From Casuarius casuarius (Eukaryota; Chordata; Aves; Casuariiformes; Casuariidae): a stretch of 64,000 bases of DNA. The DNA is taken from the NCBI GenBank assembly GCA_003342895.1, contig PTFA01000029.1, positions 1,054,001 to 1,118,000 on the forward strand, written 5' to 3'. Every line of letters begins with the position of its first letter. The first letter of the stretch is position 1. The notes under the pieces were generated by a model. The model was given only the letters and a program-made list of their open reading frames with translations, was not told the DNA's origin and searched no databases. Below, one piece after another: positions 1 to 11,300 of the stretch. The translations under genes were made by a program, and so were the position numbers.

Positions 1-2609
1 CATAAATATCCAATCAGTTGAAAGCCTGGCTGCCACCATGTGAATAATGGATTTTTGTTCAGCACAAGAACTTAAAAAAAAGAAAAACACTGCTTCAAGG
101 TGACCTTAAGCAATTTTTTCTTCTCCTGGCTTGTCCTGAAATGTTTTGTATAGCCCCAAATTTGACCTGTTAGCCCTGAAGACTAGGCAGAATTCTACAC
201 AAACACACTTTGTTTTAAAACAGAACCAAAAATACTTCCTTTTAAAAGTACTGAAACTAAATTTTTTTTTTTTTTTGGTGCAGCTGAAGCAATTTGTTTA
301 AATTTTACCTGAGTTTAGTAATTGTTTGAGCAGCTAGAGTTGCTTTTCTCAGTGAATATAGCCTTCACCAAAATTTTTTTTTGCTTATCTCTAATCCTAA
401 AAGATTCTTGACTCCATGATATTTAATCTCACATGTGTGGATAAGTATAAACTATATTCATTTTCAGTCAGCTCTTTTTTAAAGTTTCCACTGCCTACTA
501 AATATACATCACTTTCTGTCTACCAGACCAACTTCTCATTATTCTGTACTACTTAGGATATAGTGAACACTGCTGCTAGAAAACAAGACTGTTAAGGAAA
601 TTACAGTAGATGCTTATGGATTATGCCCATGTACATGGTGCTGTTTTGGAGAAAAGAAAAACAGATAATCCTAAGGAACACAGTGTAATTTCTGACCAAT
701 TTCAAAATGCCTTCTTTGTCAAAATTCTAACTACAGAGTATGAAATCAATATATGGATGTTGCTGTAAAATTAATGAGCTCTTCAATAGGTTTTTTTGAT
801 ATTTTTATTGTGAATCATCTCTGATTTGTCTTTTGCTAAATTACATACAGACGGATGCATTGGTCAGCTAATGTTGTACCATAGCATGAGAAAAATCTAT
901 GAGAAGTTTGTCCTCTGCAATGATCTCCACCAGGCATATATGCCTCTTTCTCCAAACAGATAGACATCAAAATTAAGTACATTGGCTTAATTCAGTTGCC
1001 ATTGTAAGCTCAAATGGGATACAAAGTGAAATCAATATTAGTGAAATAGATCAGACTAGAATTGGAAGGTAATATAATTAGTTTGGCTTTGCTATACTTT
1101 GTAATTCTTATCTGTAGTATTTTACCAAACAGAATAAGGGTATCTATTTTCTGAAACTGTAGGAGGTTTTCAATGCTGTATTATCCTTATTTATTTCATT
1201 TGAGGGAGCGCTTGAGAAAGAAGCGCTGCTGTGTGTCCATCTTTGGGATTTAGGTCTGCCTTATCTCATTAAGTGATCTGGACTTTGTGTGTACAAGGGA
1301 GATTTGCTTCTTAAATAACATTAAGAATAGTTTTAATAGTGCAATAATGAGAAAGCATAATGTGCTCTGTCCTCAGAAACTGTGGTCTTTACCTCTGAAT
1401 AGAAAATGTTTCAAGTGTGCAACAGCATCAGGGCACAGAAATGAAGAAGAGCGGATCTTGTGCCTCTGCTTCTCAGGCGCCACCCAGCCCTACCAGAACT
1501 TCAGATACCAGCCAGGCACCTTTACAGTGCATCAGTGAGACGGGGTCTGCAATGCAGACTAGCATCTCTGGAGGACTCTCAGGGTGTTAAGCGGTCCTCC
1601 TGCACGTTTTCTTTGCTCCAGTCATTCTTCATAGGCTGAGCTTAGGTACAGGCCTCCTGCACAGAGTTTGTCTCCAAGTAAGGAAGTCATTTCTAGGCAA
1701 TCAAATGCAAATCGTGGGCTCCTTCCAATGCCTGAGATGCACCAGTCTTCCCCCAAAGAATGCAGAATTTATCCCTGAAACCCAGTGTATATTTCAAGGA
1801 TGACTAAAGGCTACTTAATAATTTAACTACCTTGGAAGACTGAAGATTTAACATAGATAAAATTCCATCTAAATTTGGTATTAAGAAAATACATAAATTG
1901 GGGCTGTGCACCTTTTTGACTGATGGAAAATGTGCTGAAGGTTTTATTAAAAGAAACCTGAAGAATACTCAGATTTTGCCTAAATGTGAAGTTTCGTACC
2001 TCAAATGGTACCTAAGCAACTAAATCCTGCTGTTTTCATACAACAGTCCAAGGGTCCCACAAAAGCCAATGAGACAGAAAACTGAGATTGGCCTTGCTAA
2101 GATAGCCTTCCCCTAATGAACGGCAGGCCGAGGAAGGAAGCGTTCCTATTCCTTCGCAAATGTCTTCTCACTTCTGAGCCCCAAGGTTTTTAGTCAGAAT
2201 TCCCCCTCATGTATTCAGCATCCACTCCCTCAAATCCTGCTATTTTATCTTCTCACAGCCTTGCCAATAGCTGAAGGACCAGCATTTCTGATGCAAAAAG
2301 GAACACGTTTTTTTCTCCTTACCACTAATAAAAGCATAAAGGGGATAAGGTCTGTTCTATGCATCTCCCCTTTTGAGGCTACCTTTAATGATTTTATTCC
2401 TTCGGACTAAAAATTGCAATCCAAGAACCTGGCTGAGCACCAGAGCAGAAGCAAGGATGTATGGAAGGGCCAAGAAAGAAAACACATCCAGTGAGCTGCC
2501 AAAGAGCTACTTAGCTCCTGAAGTTATTTTAGTCCAGCTGCTCTCCTCTTGCATCTCTTGTGAGCAGCTATGATGAGGCACAGCCTCTGAGCATGGATTT
2601 ACTGGGAGA
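1..2609. other. Unique AT-rich noncoding stretch
   Basis: No supported gene. The interval is AT-rich with scattered stop codons in every frame. It contains a T15 run at 262-276 and short A runs near 74-82. The few open frames are under about 85 codons and show no domain. I see no CR1 relic or tandem repeat here. It is best read as intron or intergenic DNA. Confidence 0.6.
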
Positions 2610-2760
2610 AGACTGTGTCCCCTCCCTCCAGTGGCACACATGCTCCCAGTCGGGGGCACGGTTGCGCAGCTGCCGTATAGCAAGGAGTTACAACCCTCCG
2701 TCAGCAGCGCTCTCCTGCTTCCTTCCCCCCGGCATCCACGTATGCCTCTCACCCCACACA
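2610..2760. other. Small GC- and CpG-enriched patch
   Basis: About 150 bases are clearly richer in G+C than the surrounding AT-rich DNA and hold roughly eight CpG dinucleotides (for example in gtcggg, cacggt, tgcgca, gccgta, tccgtc, agcgct, cccggc, cacgta). Open frames run through it on both strands (about 85-120 codons), but GC richness alone lowers stop frequency, and the plus-strand frame lacks an ATG at its edge. It could be a small unmethylated element, an exon or an enhancer. None of these is shown. Confidence 0.35.
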
Positions 2761-4289
2761 ACTAAAACAACACTGGCAAGTCTATGCCATATGTACACCA
2801 CTTGTGTGATTCCCCAAGGCCTCAGAAATAAAGAGAAAGGCAATAAGCGCTCTCAAGGAAGGGGAAAGGGAAGCAGGTTTGACACAAGGCACAAAACCAC
2901 TGTGAAACAGATTACATGAAGCTCTTGAAAGGCTGGCATTTGCAGTTAATAACCCAATGCAAAAAGACTTGGAACCGTAAAAGCAAATCTGGCAGCAAAT
3001 GACAAAACCTGTTTTCCCTGCTCCTAGCTCAGCCCTTGCAGGGCTAGTAAAAATGACCTTCTTCAGGAGGTGAAGCAGTGCAGCACAGGAGCAACAACCA
3101 CAAATGGAAGGGCAGTACTGCAGGGACTGCAGGGACCATCACGCTGATGCACAAGGACAGAAGAACTAGGAGGACACAGGGAAATTAGTACATGAAAATA
3201 GGAGAAGGGAAATCACTTTAAATCAGATTTTAATCTCATTTAGGATTGCCTGTTCATTTTTCCATTCTGCTATCCTCTTTCACAGGTAACATAAGCCAGA
3301 AATCAAAATTATAATATCATCTCACAGATTTATCATAATTCTAATGTTCCTGCCTGATTTATGGAATGCCACAAATTTCAATGTATGCCAAGGATCTCAT
3401 TCATATCAAGATTCATATATCATAGACTATCAGGAAAAATAAGACTTCCTGCTTTTTAAGTAAATTAGAGTAAATCGTATAAAGTATAGCATCAATAACA
3501 CGCATCCTCTCATATTTTAATTATTGCAAACAGGCTCAGATGCAAAATGTCACATCTGTCATACATCCTACTAGACCTAGACAGAGACAGGCCTATGCAT
3601 CAGATTTGCTTTAGTGCAGATTTACTTCTCGATATATAGCAAATCCTTGGATATTACAGTAAGGAGCTCACAAAAGCCCACAGGTAAGTTCTGAATGGTG
3701 AAGAGTGTGTGAGAAGGTTTTAAGGTGAAATGATGCCAATACTGAAGTTTCTACCATCCAAGCTTACTCAAATGATAGTCTGTCAAGATTTTGCCATTTT
3801 TGTTTGACCAAAGTTCAAACTTAGACTCAAGAAACCTTCCTGTTTTACAGAAAAAATGTTTGACTGTACTGTTACTTTCTCATAAAAAATAAAACCATCA
3901 AGCATGTCTGCACAGGGTTCCTGCACCTGCAGATATCTCTTCATGATTCTCTCATAGCTCTTCCCAGGACAAGTTCTCCCACAGCTCAGTGTAAATGCTT
4001 TACAGAGCTGCGTACCTTACTAAGCAAGAGCCCAAGGACATACTTGCAGCATCTTCCTAGATGCACACAGGGGAGTACAACCTGACAGAGGGAAAATAGG
4101 TTATAGTACTGGAAAGAATCTCCTCATTCCATCCTTGATTGCTCTATTTTAAAAGTAGAAGAGGCTCTCTTTTCCCTTGTTTTGCTATTCTGCGGGATGA
4201 TCCAGAACCCTGCTATTTGATAGAGACCTAATTTCCAGCCTAAAATGTTCTTCGCCCTTCCTGGTGCCATGTCTTCACGTAATCACAGG
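2761..4289. other. Unique noncoding stretch
   Basis: No supported gene. A good splice-donor-like motif (CACAG followed by GTAAGT) lies at 3679-3689, with the donor GT at 3684-3685, but there is no convincing exon behind it. Otherwise this is ordinary AT-rich sequence. Confidence 0.55.
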
Positions 4290-4440
4290 CAGCAAAGATC
4301 TCCCTCTAACCCAGACTCCTATTGATAGGTTAAGCCAGGGTCTTTCAGTAAAATAATCTCTTCATCCCCCTTGAACAACCCAGTGGTTCTTCTCTGCAGC
4401 TGTTCCAGACTGAATTCATCTCCTTTAATCCTGCTTTTTT
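4290..4440 (-). repeat. Degraded CR1-type LINE fragment, minus orientation
   Basis: Read on the plus strand, the block carries in order a CCCTC-like start, an 'aggttaagcc' segment, 'tctttcag', and then 'gtggttcttctctgcagctg' followed by 'ttcca' and 'gaattcatctc'. This is the order seen in the reverse complement of CR1/L3-type LINE 3' regions (cut, AGGTTAAAC..CTCTTTCAG..GCTCTTCTCTGGA..CTCCA). It is heavily diverged and fragmentary, with no open frame. The boundaries are approximate and the subfamily cannot be assigned by eye. Confidence 0.6.
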
Positions 4441-6167
4441 TTCTTAGTCTCATCTCCACCAGTCTAGCTAGTGTTTCTCATGTGGCATTGTACTGACTGT
4501 TACAATGAACTCTGTCACGTTTCCTGCATTGAGAAATAAGCTCTCTAATCAATGCATGTTATTAGCTTAGTCTGGTAAAATCTATCTTTAGCAAATCAAT
4601 GATAGATTTTAGCCCATTTCCTATTACCTTCAGATATTTAAATATTCTTGCCTTCAACTTTTGGTATAATATAACATGCCACCATTTGTTCAGTATATGT
4701 ATTAGATTTGGTATTTATCCTCCCATACTTAGATGATTCCAACAGAAATGCTTGCTGCCAAATTTCCAATCTCTCCCAAAGGCTGAGGTGCAGATTATCT
4801 GGGTCCCGTACTAAAGCCTGCAACTGCCTTCACTGCAGATATCATTTCCACTTTATTGGTCACCTGCCTTTGAGCCCATGGTCAGTGTTATCAGCCTTCC
4901 TGAAATAACGATGCCAAGTATACATTTAGTTGAGGCCACCTCTAAACCATTTACGTCTGCCATTCTCAACACATAAATGCCTTCTGTCATTTCTTATTCT
5001 TTTTTGTTTAGACTGCTGATAGATTTCTCTTGGTGGAGTAATCTTCCACCTTCACTTATTCTTAGTGTCTTCTGCAAGTCAGTAGTTATGGACTTTTCTA
5101 TAAATGTAGATAGCTTCCTTTTTTATTACCCAGATGCTCTGAAAACTAGACCTTGTACTTCTCTAATGTTAAGGAATCCAAGCGTAAAGTTGTAAAATGT
5201 CATTAGCAGATGACTAGTAACCTAGTTTCAAAGCCATTTGATATATTGGCTGGGGTTGGGGGNTTTTTTTGGTTTTTTTTTTGAGAGCATAAGGATTTTT
5301 ATCATCCAGTTTTTCACATAGCATTTTCTTCCAACAGCCAAAACAAAAGAATTAATGTGTTTCATACTGATTTTTTTTTATTTTAAAATAAACTTGCCTT
5401 ACTCGGAACTTTGCCTTGCAGTACTGCAAGACAGTACTTTAAACTGTACAGTTACATGTTACACCTTCTCTACCATGGTAACATCCTATAATACTCCAGT
5501 TTGTACAGAAAAGAGCATTAATAATTATTGCTTGTTGCTGGATGCAAACTACATAGAGAATTTAACAGTGAATAAAGATTACTAGAGAATGAATATGCCT
5601 AAAAATGCATTGAACTACAGTGCAAGTTGGCCATTGATTTCTGTCTGGTTATTATGCAAACTCAACTGGGCATGAAAACAGTAAGTGTTTGGAGAAGGAA
5701 ATACAGATAAAATTTGACTCCCTTCGTCCAAGGAATCTCAGCTCAGTGAAAGATCTGTGTTTCAGCCCCTACAAAGAAGTGCTCTGCTTTTATAGCTCCA
5801 ACATCAGTAGAATATGAGGTACTAAGCATCTCTAAAAGTTAAGCTATTCTTTGCTTGTAATTATGTCTCTTTAGACATCCTCCTACCTGGATTTTTTTTC
5901 CTTATGACAGCAGTGAAAAGCCACCTGCATTAAGCCTGTATGCACAGGCATCATTCGAAAGTCAGAGCCCCATTGAGTGAAGCTCTGTGCAAACATAGTG
6001 AAAGACAAGTGATGGAATCATGGCACTTCAGAAATCGGTGGGGATTGTGCATTTGATTTCACCTGGGCCAGGCCTTTCAGGATTACACTCATGTTTGCTA
6101 ACCAGGATGGAATAAATCATTGCAAAATAAATCCAGGATGCAGGAAAGGCAAGGAGGGGGGCAATAA
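4441..6167. other. Unique noncoding stretch with one ambiguous base
   Basis: No supported gene. There is a single N at 5263 inside a G-run/T-run junction (5256-5282), which is typical of sequencing trouble at homopolymers. Short open frames (60-76 codons) show no domains. No further repeat was recognised, although the 4.45-5.2 kb part could be more of the adjacent CR1 relic decayed beyond recognition. Confidence 0.5.
5263..5263. other. Unresolved base (N)
   Basis: An ambiguous base sits between a G-run and two T-runs. It is a sequence-quality mark and not biology. Confidence 0.95.
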
Positions 6168-6230
6168 CAGTTCCATGAGCACTGAAACGAATGATTCCTT
6201 ATTTTCAATTCATTTCAGTGCTCATCACTG
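6168..6230 (+). other. Near-perfect inverted repeat / miRNA-like hairpin
   Basis: The left arm 6175-6192 and right arm 6208-6225 are reverse complements at 17 of 18 positions (one C/A mismatch), enclosing a 15-nt AT-rich loop (6193-6207). Beyond a small 3x1 internal loop the stem resumes with CAGT (6168-6171) pairing with ACTG (6227-6230). The total is about 63 nt, which is the size and shape of a short pre-miRNA or a small palindromic element. I do not recognise it as a known miRNA. Both strands would fold. Confidence 0.6.
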
Positions 6231-9200
6231 ACTGATTTTTTAAACAGAATTTAACTAAGGTAACAGTTTGAGACCCTTATCACTTTCATTTTACCACCAG
6301 AGGCTTATCTTTCTTTAACTCCCTCTTGGGCAAGAGGTGGCTTGAGCTGCAGTCTGTTCCAGACTACCCATATAGCTACCTGGCCAGATGGCTAAGTATT
6401 ATGTGCCTCCCATGTGGTCAGCTGGATGCTAGCAGTCAGTGACCAGACAGAGAATATGATTTGCCATCTCTTAGGTGGTGGCAGGCCAAACTAATGTCTT
6501 TGGAGGCTAAGTATTGTACTTGATTCCTGTAAGAATTCAGTGTTTTGCAGCTTCCTATTTCCCTGTTGCATTTTGTCAAAATTGTCCAACAGGTTCAAGC
6601 ATTTATAGGGGAAGGGAGAGATAGGCACCTATATTCAGACTGATTTCAGAAGCTTCATTTCCATAGAAAATCAGGATAAAAAATGGTTTAATTGGCTTCA
6701 GTAGCCAAACGGAAGCTGTTAGAGTAATACTGAGTCATTGGAGCTGTGCAGACTTAACTCAGTTCAGGTTCTGATTTGCTTTGCACATAAATGGTCTCAG
6801 GTAATTTTGTGAAAATACTTACAGACAAGAGCAATTAACAGTATTAATAATGCCCATAATGTCAGAATGTTGCCATCTCACTAACAGTTTGCATTAAAGT
6901 CACTCCAAAGCACCCTGGCAATAGAAAGCTTAATAAGAGCTTAATCTAAATCACAATATGAGTATCTCAAAAAAAGGACTGGCCTTTTTAATGCTCTTGT
7001 GCATCATACGAGGTGAGGATCAACACCATTTTTCATGCAGGTCTCACAAAAATTAAGTGAAAATAAGACATATTTCAGAGTACATAGTGTGCACATTAAA
7101 AGTAGTGATTACAGATATCAACTGTACAGAGCATGAATAATATACACTGACAAGCTCGTGGAAGAATGATGTTCTTTGAGCTCATCATTGCATACTTGAA
7201 CAGCGTATGAATATTTTATATTCATGCTAACTGTCATACTGCAAGTTGAGCTGTTTATACTAGAAAGGCATACATGTAACACTACTATTCATGTTTACAT
7301 TTACCCTGCAAATATCAGCAAAACGTTTCCTTCTTGTAAGCATCCCCTCTCTCCCCCTCACTCCATCTAATTCAGACATTAAAAGTATTCAAACAGGCCA
7401 CATGGTAGCAGGTTGAAAATGGAAGATAAAAGTAGCATCTGAGGAACTAAACAGGGTCTTATAATCCAACACACATTGTTTACAGTGAGTTACCTTCCAC
7501 TAATGACTGGTGGAAAAGGTCTTTGCTGAATGCAACTTAGGGAGAAGAAACAATGTAGGATGAAGGCTAAAAAAACATATCAATCCAGATATCTCTGAAG
7601 GGTCCATCAGAATCTGGACTTTGCTAGGAATGCAAACTCACATGCAATGTGGGAATGACCTCCAGTAAAAGCAGTCCTATTATCTTTTATCCCAAATGAT
7701 CACAGCATTGCTAGATAGCAACATCTACCGGAGCTAATGTATCAGGATTGCTAACATTCTTTATTTGGCAGCTCTCTTACCACTTGCTTTCAAGAGAAAC
7801 AACAGAAAGGATTCAAAAGCAAGTAGTGTTCAATGTTTATTTATAGATGCTGGATATTTTACCTGAAGCATACTGAAAACATTTAAGGAAAACAACTAAA
7901 AGTTTGAAACTTCCATGGCTTGCTTTCAAAGGACAGCAAGCTGAAACTTCTCACGTAATGGCTGGCCAGCTTTCAGACACCACAAAGCTTCGAGAGGCTC
8001 CAGGCAAAAAGACTTAAGAATTGCTCCCAGCAACAGCAAAAAGCATATTTTAGGCTGCTGTCCTCCCACCAGCTCATTTGACATTAAGGGCAGGAAAGAG
8101 GACCATCTACTTCGTACAGTACACAATCTGGTAGCACATTATGCAGTATGTCCCCCGTACAATGATCATGTTTACCAGGACGATCACAGACTACTTTCCA
8201 CAAGTAGCCACTCCACAGTGCAACCACTAACAAGCTTCCCTTGCTGACCCAAGACACCAGCGACATTCCCATCTCCAGGTCTTCACCACCTTGGAAGGAC
8301 TCTATACAGTGCAAGTTTCCACACCTCTGCACGTGATCAACCAGCATCTCCCTACCGTTGTTGCATTCCTGCTCTCTAGGCAAATATTTTGAGGATTTGT
8401 TTCTCTAGTAGCAAGTTTGGGTGGACTGTGATTACATTATAGACAAACCCTTACTACGAGTAATTCTGGTCCTGAGTGACCATCAGAAAGCATAGCAGTC
8501 CTGCAGCTCCTACAGCAGGGCTCTGACTGGGCTGCTGAGGACACCTGCATGGAAATCAGCTTCCAGTTTTCTCATGTAATTATCACTTAAAGTTTCAGAG
8601 ACAGCACTGCAGACCTACCATTCAAGAATCTTAATTGAACGTGTTTCATAATAACTGGCATTTTTAAACCAGGCTGCTATATGGAAAAGACATCTTTTTT
8701 AATGGTTCAGAAGAGGTTAAGCGAACAGACAAGAGAGGAACTACCAGAGTCTGGTGACAAAAAGGCTTACAGTGAAATATGAAAAGCTAAATTTAGCAGC
8801 TGCCATTGATGGCGCATTGTTAAGCACTTTCTTACACATATGTACCTATACTTGGTGACATCTACTACAAAGGCTTAATCTCAATACTCAAGTTTATTGC
8901 ACTCCACTTAATAAACGAAAGAAGAAAGAATTTTCCCTTCATTCTTCAAATATTTTTTCATATGGCATAAGCAAAACCCAAGCTATTTCAAACTTGAATT
9001 ACACACACAGAGGTCTGTAACCCTCTCATCAGATCATATGTAGAGAACAATGGGAGCCTAATTTCCTGCCCCCTTACACTGAATTTACACAGGTGCCTTA
9101 GTCAACAAGAATTACTCAGAGAACTGATGAGCCATTGTCCCAAGGTGTTCTCAAATGATTAAACAAGAACCACGCATCTTTCAAAGGCCATGCAATTTGA

Positions 9201-9521
9201 AAGCTATAAAGGTTACTACAGATTTTAGCATGAAAATCCTTTTTTTCCTAAAATATTAATATATTTTATAACGAGCCTTTTTTTTTTTAGGCACATCCTT
9301 ACAGCAATCTTAAGTCATGCTCGCTGTATTGCACCAATTCAGTGAAGTTAAACCTGAAGAAATCACATAGCCCTTTATTTCTTTCCTTTCTTTTGCCTGT
9401 TGTATTTTGAAAAGCACATGCAGATGATAAATTCACACTAAGATTACTAAAACAGTCAAGAGGTCTAGGAGGCCCAGGATTTTTTTTTCCTGTCTCCTAT
9501 GCCTTCTTCAGTCATTAAAAA
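6231..9521. other. Unique AT-rich noncoding stretch
   Basis: No supported gene. The two overlapping minus-strand open frames around 7.93-8.38 kb (66 and 99 codons) have no recognisable domain. A minus-strand donor-like site (GCTTCAG then GTAAAA) lies near 7863. No CR1 relic or tandem array was recognised. There are T8-T10 runs near 9240-9290 and at 9480-9488. Confidence 0.55.
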
Positions 9522-9535
9522 GGGGGGGGGGGGGG
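9522..9535 (+). repeat. G14 homopolymer
   Basis: Fourteen consecutive G, preceded by A5 and followed by CGGAG. It is a mononucleotide tract with potential to form a G-quadruplex on the plus strand and is prone to length variation and sequencing error. Confidence 0.9.
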
Positions 9536-11039
9536 CGGAGATAATAGTCTGAAAATCCTCAACCACGCTGCAAGTTGTTACATCTCTATGCAGGAGATAT
9601 CTGTAATTTCTGTAAATTGTTTAGATGCAGCTGAATGTAATCCAGTCCTGTCAAGATAAGGTAAGTCTTGGCACTACTTCTGTGGGATCAATGATAAGTC
9701 CCTTTTTCGGAATATCTGAGGCTGCCCATGAATCACAAGACCTTTGAGTTCCACCAGAAAAGTTGGGCATACACCCAAAAAAGTTTTCTAGATTACAAGG
9801 CTGTAATGTGCTTCTTTCATGTCAATATACGTAAACTTCCTTTTAAAGTAAGTATCAGAAAAGGTTGGTGGAACTGTGTCCCGACCAGATTTCGCTGGCC
9901 TAAAGACCTGGATTCTTCCCCAGGTTCAAGAAGAATGTAAATTTAACATAAAGCAGATACAAGAAAAAACTAACCACGATGTACACTCTGCAGATTTACA
10001 GGGCCTGAGCCAAAAGTCTAGTGCAGCTCTTCCTATGGACTTCCCCAACAGACAGGTCAGACCACATTTCTATGGCACGTGCTCCATTCCTCTTTGCACA
10101 GACCCCCTAAAGTTTGCACTATCAATAAGCTATTCTACTGCCCAGGGTAACAGAATATATACTGTCTGCAAACACACACGCTAGTTTATAACAAGCCATG
10201 AATCTATAGGCCTTTTCTAGTGAGCCACTCAGGAAGGGAGAAGGGAGAGGGAGGAGGGTCCCTTTGACTGGTACCAATTATGCAATTATGTAAGTCACAA
10301 TAATGTACCACTAATATTGTCCAGAGGGAGTTCCTTTGGCTCCATTCTCAGATGGCGTTTCTAACCCTCCTTTACAGAAGGATATTCAATAAATGAGGTA
10401 TTTCTGTGACCGACAGCAAGCCTGCACACAACTGTTTGCATTATATACTGTTTCATTTTGCTCCCTGGCACTGCTCTTTGGTGGCTGTTACAGCCCATAA
10501 AGCCATCTGTTAGGAACGCTCAGTCGTAAAATTATTAATGCCTATAGCCTAAAACCAACCCTAAGTAAATAAACAGTACCAGAAGGCCCAGTGCAAAATT
10601 CTGGGATGTTAAATACACAGGAAATACACAGAACCATAAATCTTCTTAATAGTTCTACGTGCAATTATGTATTCACTTGAAATTCAAATAACACACAGAA
10701 AGGCTAGACAGAAGTTGCTTCTAAAATAGTACACTGCAGATTTGCTTCAGATTTAAACGCCACATGAAAAAATCTGCGATACTATTGTGAATCCTTGTGA
10801 CATTTAGAGCTTCTGGAATTATACAATTAAGTAAGAAAATTCTTAACAAAGAAACTCATGACACACACACAGTCCTCAAGGCTCAAAATCCAGAGAACAA
10901 AGGCGGAGAGTCCCAAGTTCAAACCATTTAAATTCTGAAGAGGGGAGGGCAAAGGAGATTTATTTGTGTTCGTGGATGTGTGGCATTCCAAGCACGAAGA
11001 AAACATTAAGAAATGAAGTACAGCTGGATCTTTAACACT
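9536..11039. other. Unique noncoding stretch
   Basis: No supported gene. A strong donor-like motif (ATAAG then GTAAGT) spans 9656-9666, but no matching acceptor gives a convincing exon. Open frames of up to about 100 codons lack recognisable domains. Confidence 0.5.
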
Positions 11040-11300
11040 GTAATGGCAAACCTCTCGAGTAAAAGACACAGGACTGCCACCGTAGTCCTGTGTGCTAGCT
11101 CCCACACTAACGTAAGCACAGAGCCTCTTGGCCCTCCGATGCTCCATCCCGACTCCCTGTGACAATACTTGCCAATGGAGTCTCCACCAGGCTGGCGTTG
11201 AGCCTGGCCTGTCAAGTCTCGCCCGTGGGATGCGAGACAGATGCAGTCGGCTCCACTTCCCATCCCTCCCACAGCTAGGGGCCATATTTCATGCCTGCAC
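11040..11300. other. CpG-enriched GC-rich patch
   Basis: Around nine CpGs fall in about 250 bases (for example in ctcgag, accgta, aacgta, cccgac, ggcgtt, ctcgcccgt, tgcgag, gtcggc), against a CpG-poor AT-rich background. Overlapping minus-strand frames of 152 and 113 codons cross it. Their translations show no known domain and are explained by GC richness. The patch also holds a perfect 10-bp-stem hairpin at 11066-11093. It might be a small CpG island, a cryptic promoter or a decayed GC-rich insertion. Function is unproven. Confidence 0.35.
11066..11093. other. Perfect 10-bp inverted repeat, 8-nt loop
   Basis: ACACAGGACT at 11066-11075 is the exact reverse complement of AGTCCTGTGT at 11084-11093, with an 8-nt spacer. 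Chance occurrence in 64 kb is possible. It is notable mainly for lying in the CpG-enriched patch. Confidence 0.8.

Noticed and set aside
2507..2919. Opposing frames of 84 and 119 codons
   Set aside because: They lie on opposite strands of a GC-rich patch. The 119-codon frame begins with GTG, which is not a normal eukaryotic start, and neither has a known domain.
6010..6100. 'ggaatcatgg' string as a CR1 3' end
   Set aside because: Only about ten bases resemble the ATTCTATGA-type terminus in reverse. The adjoining sequence does not follow the CR1 order.
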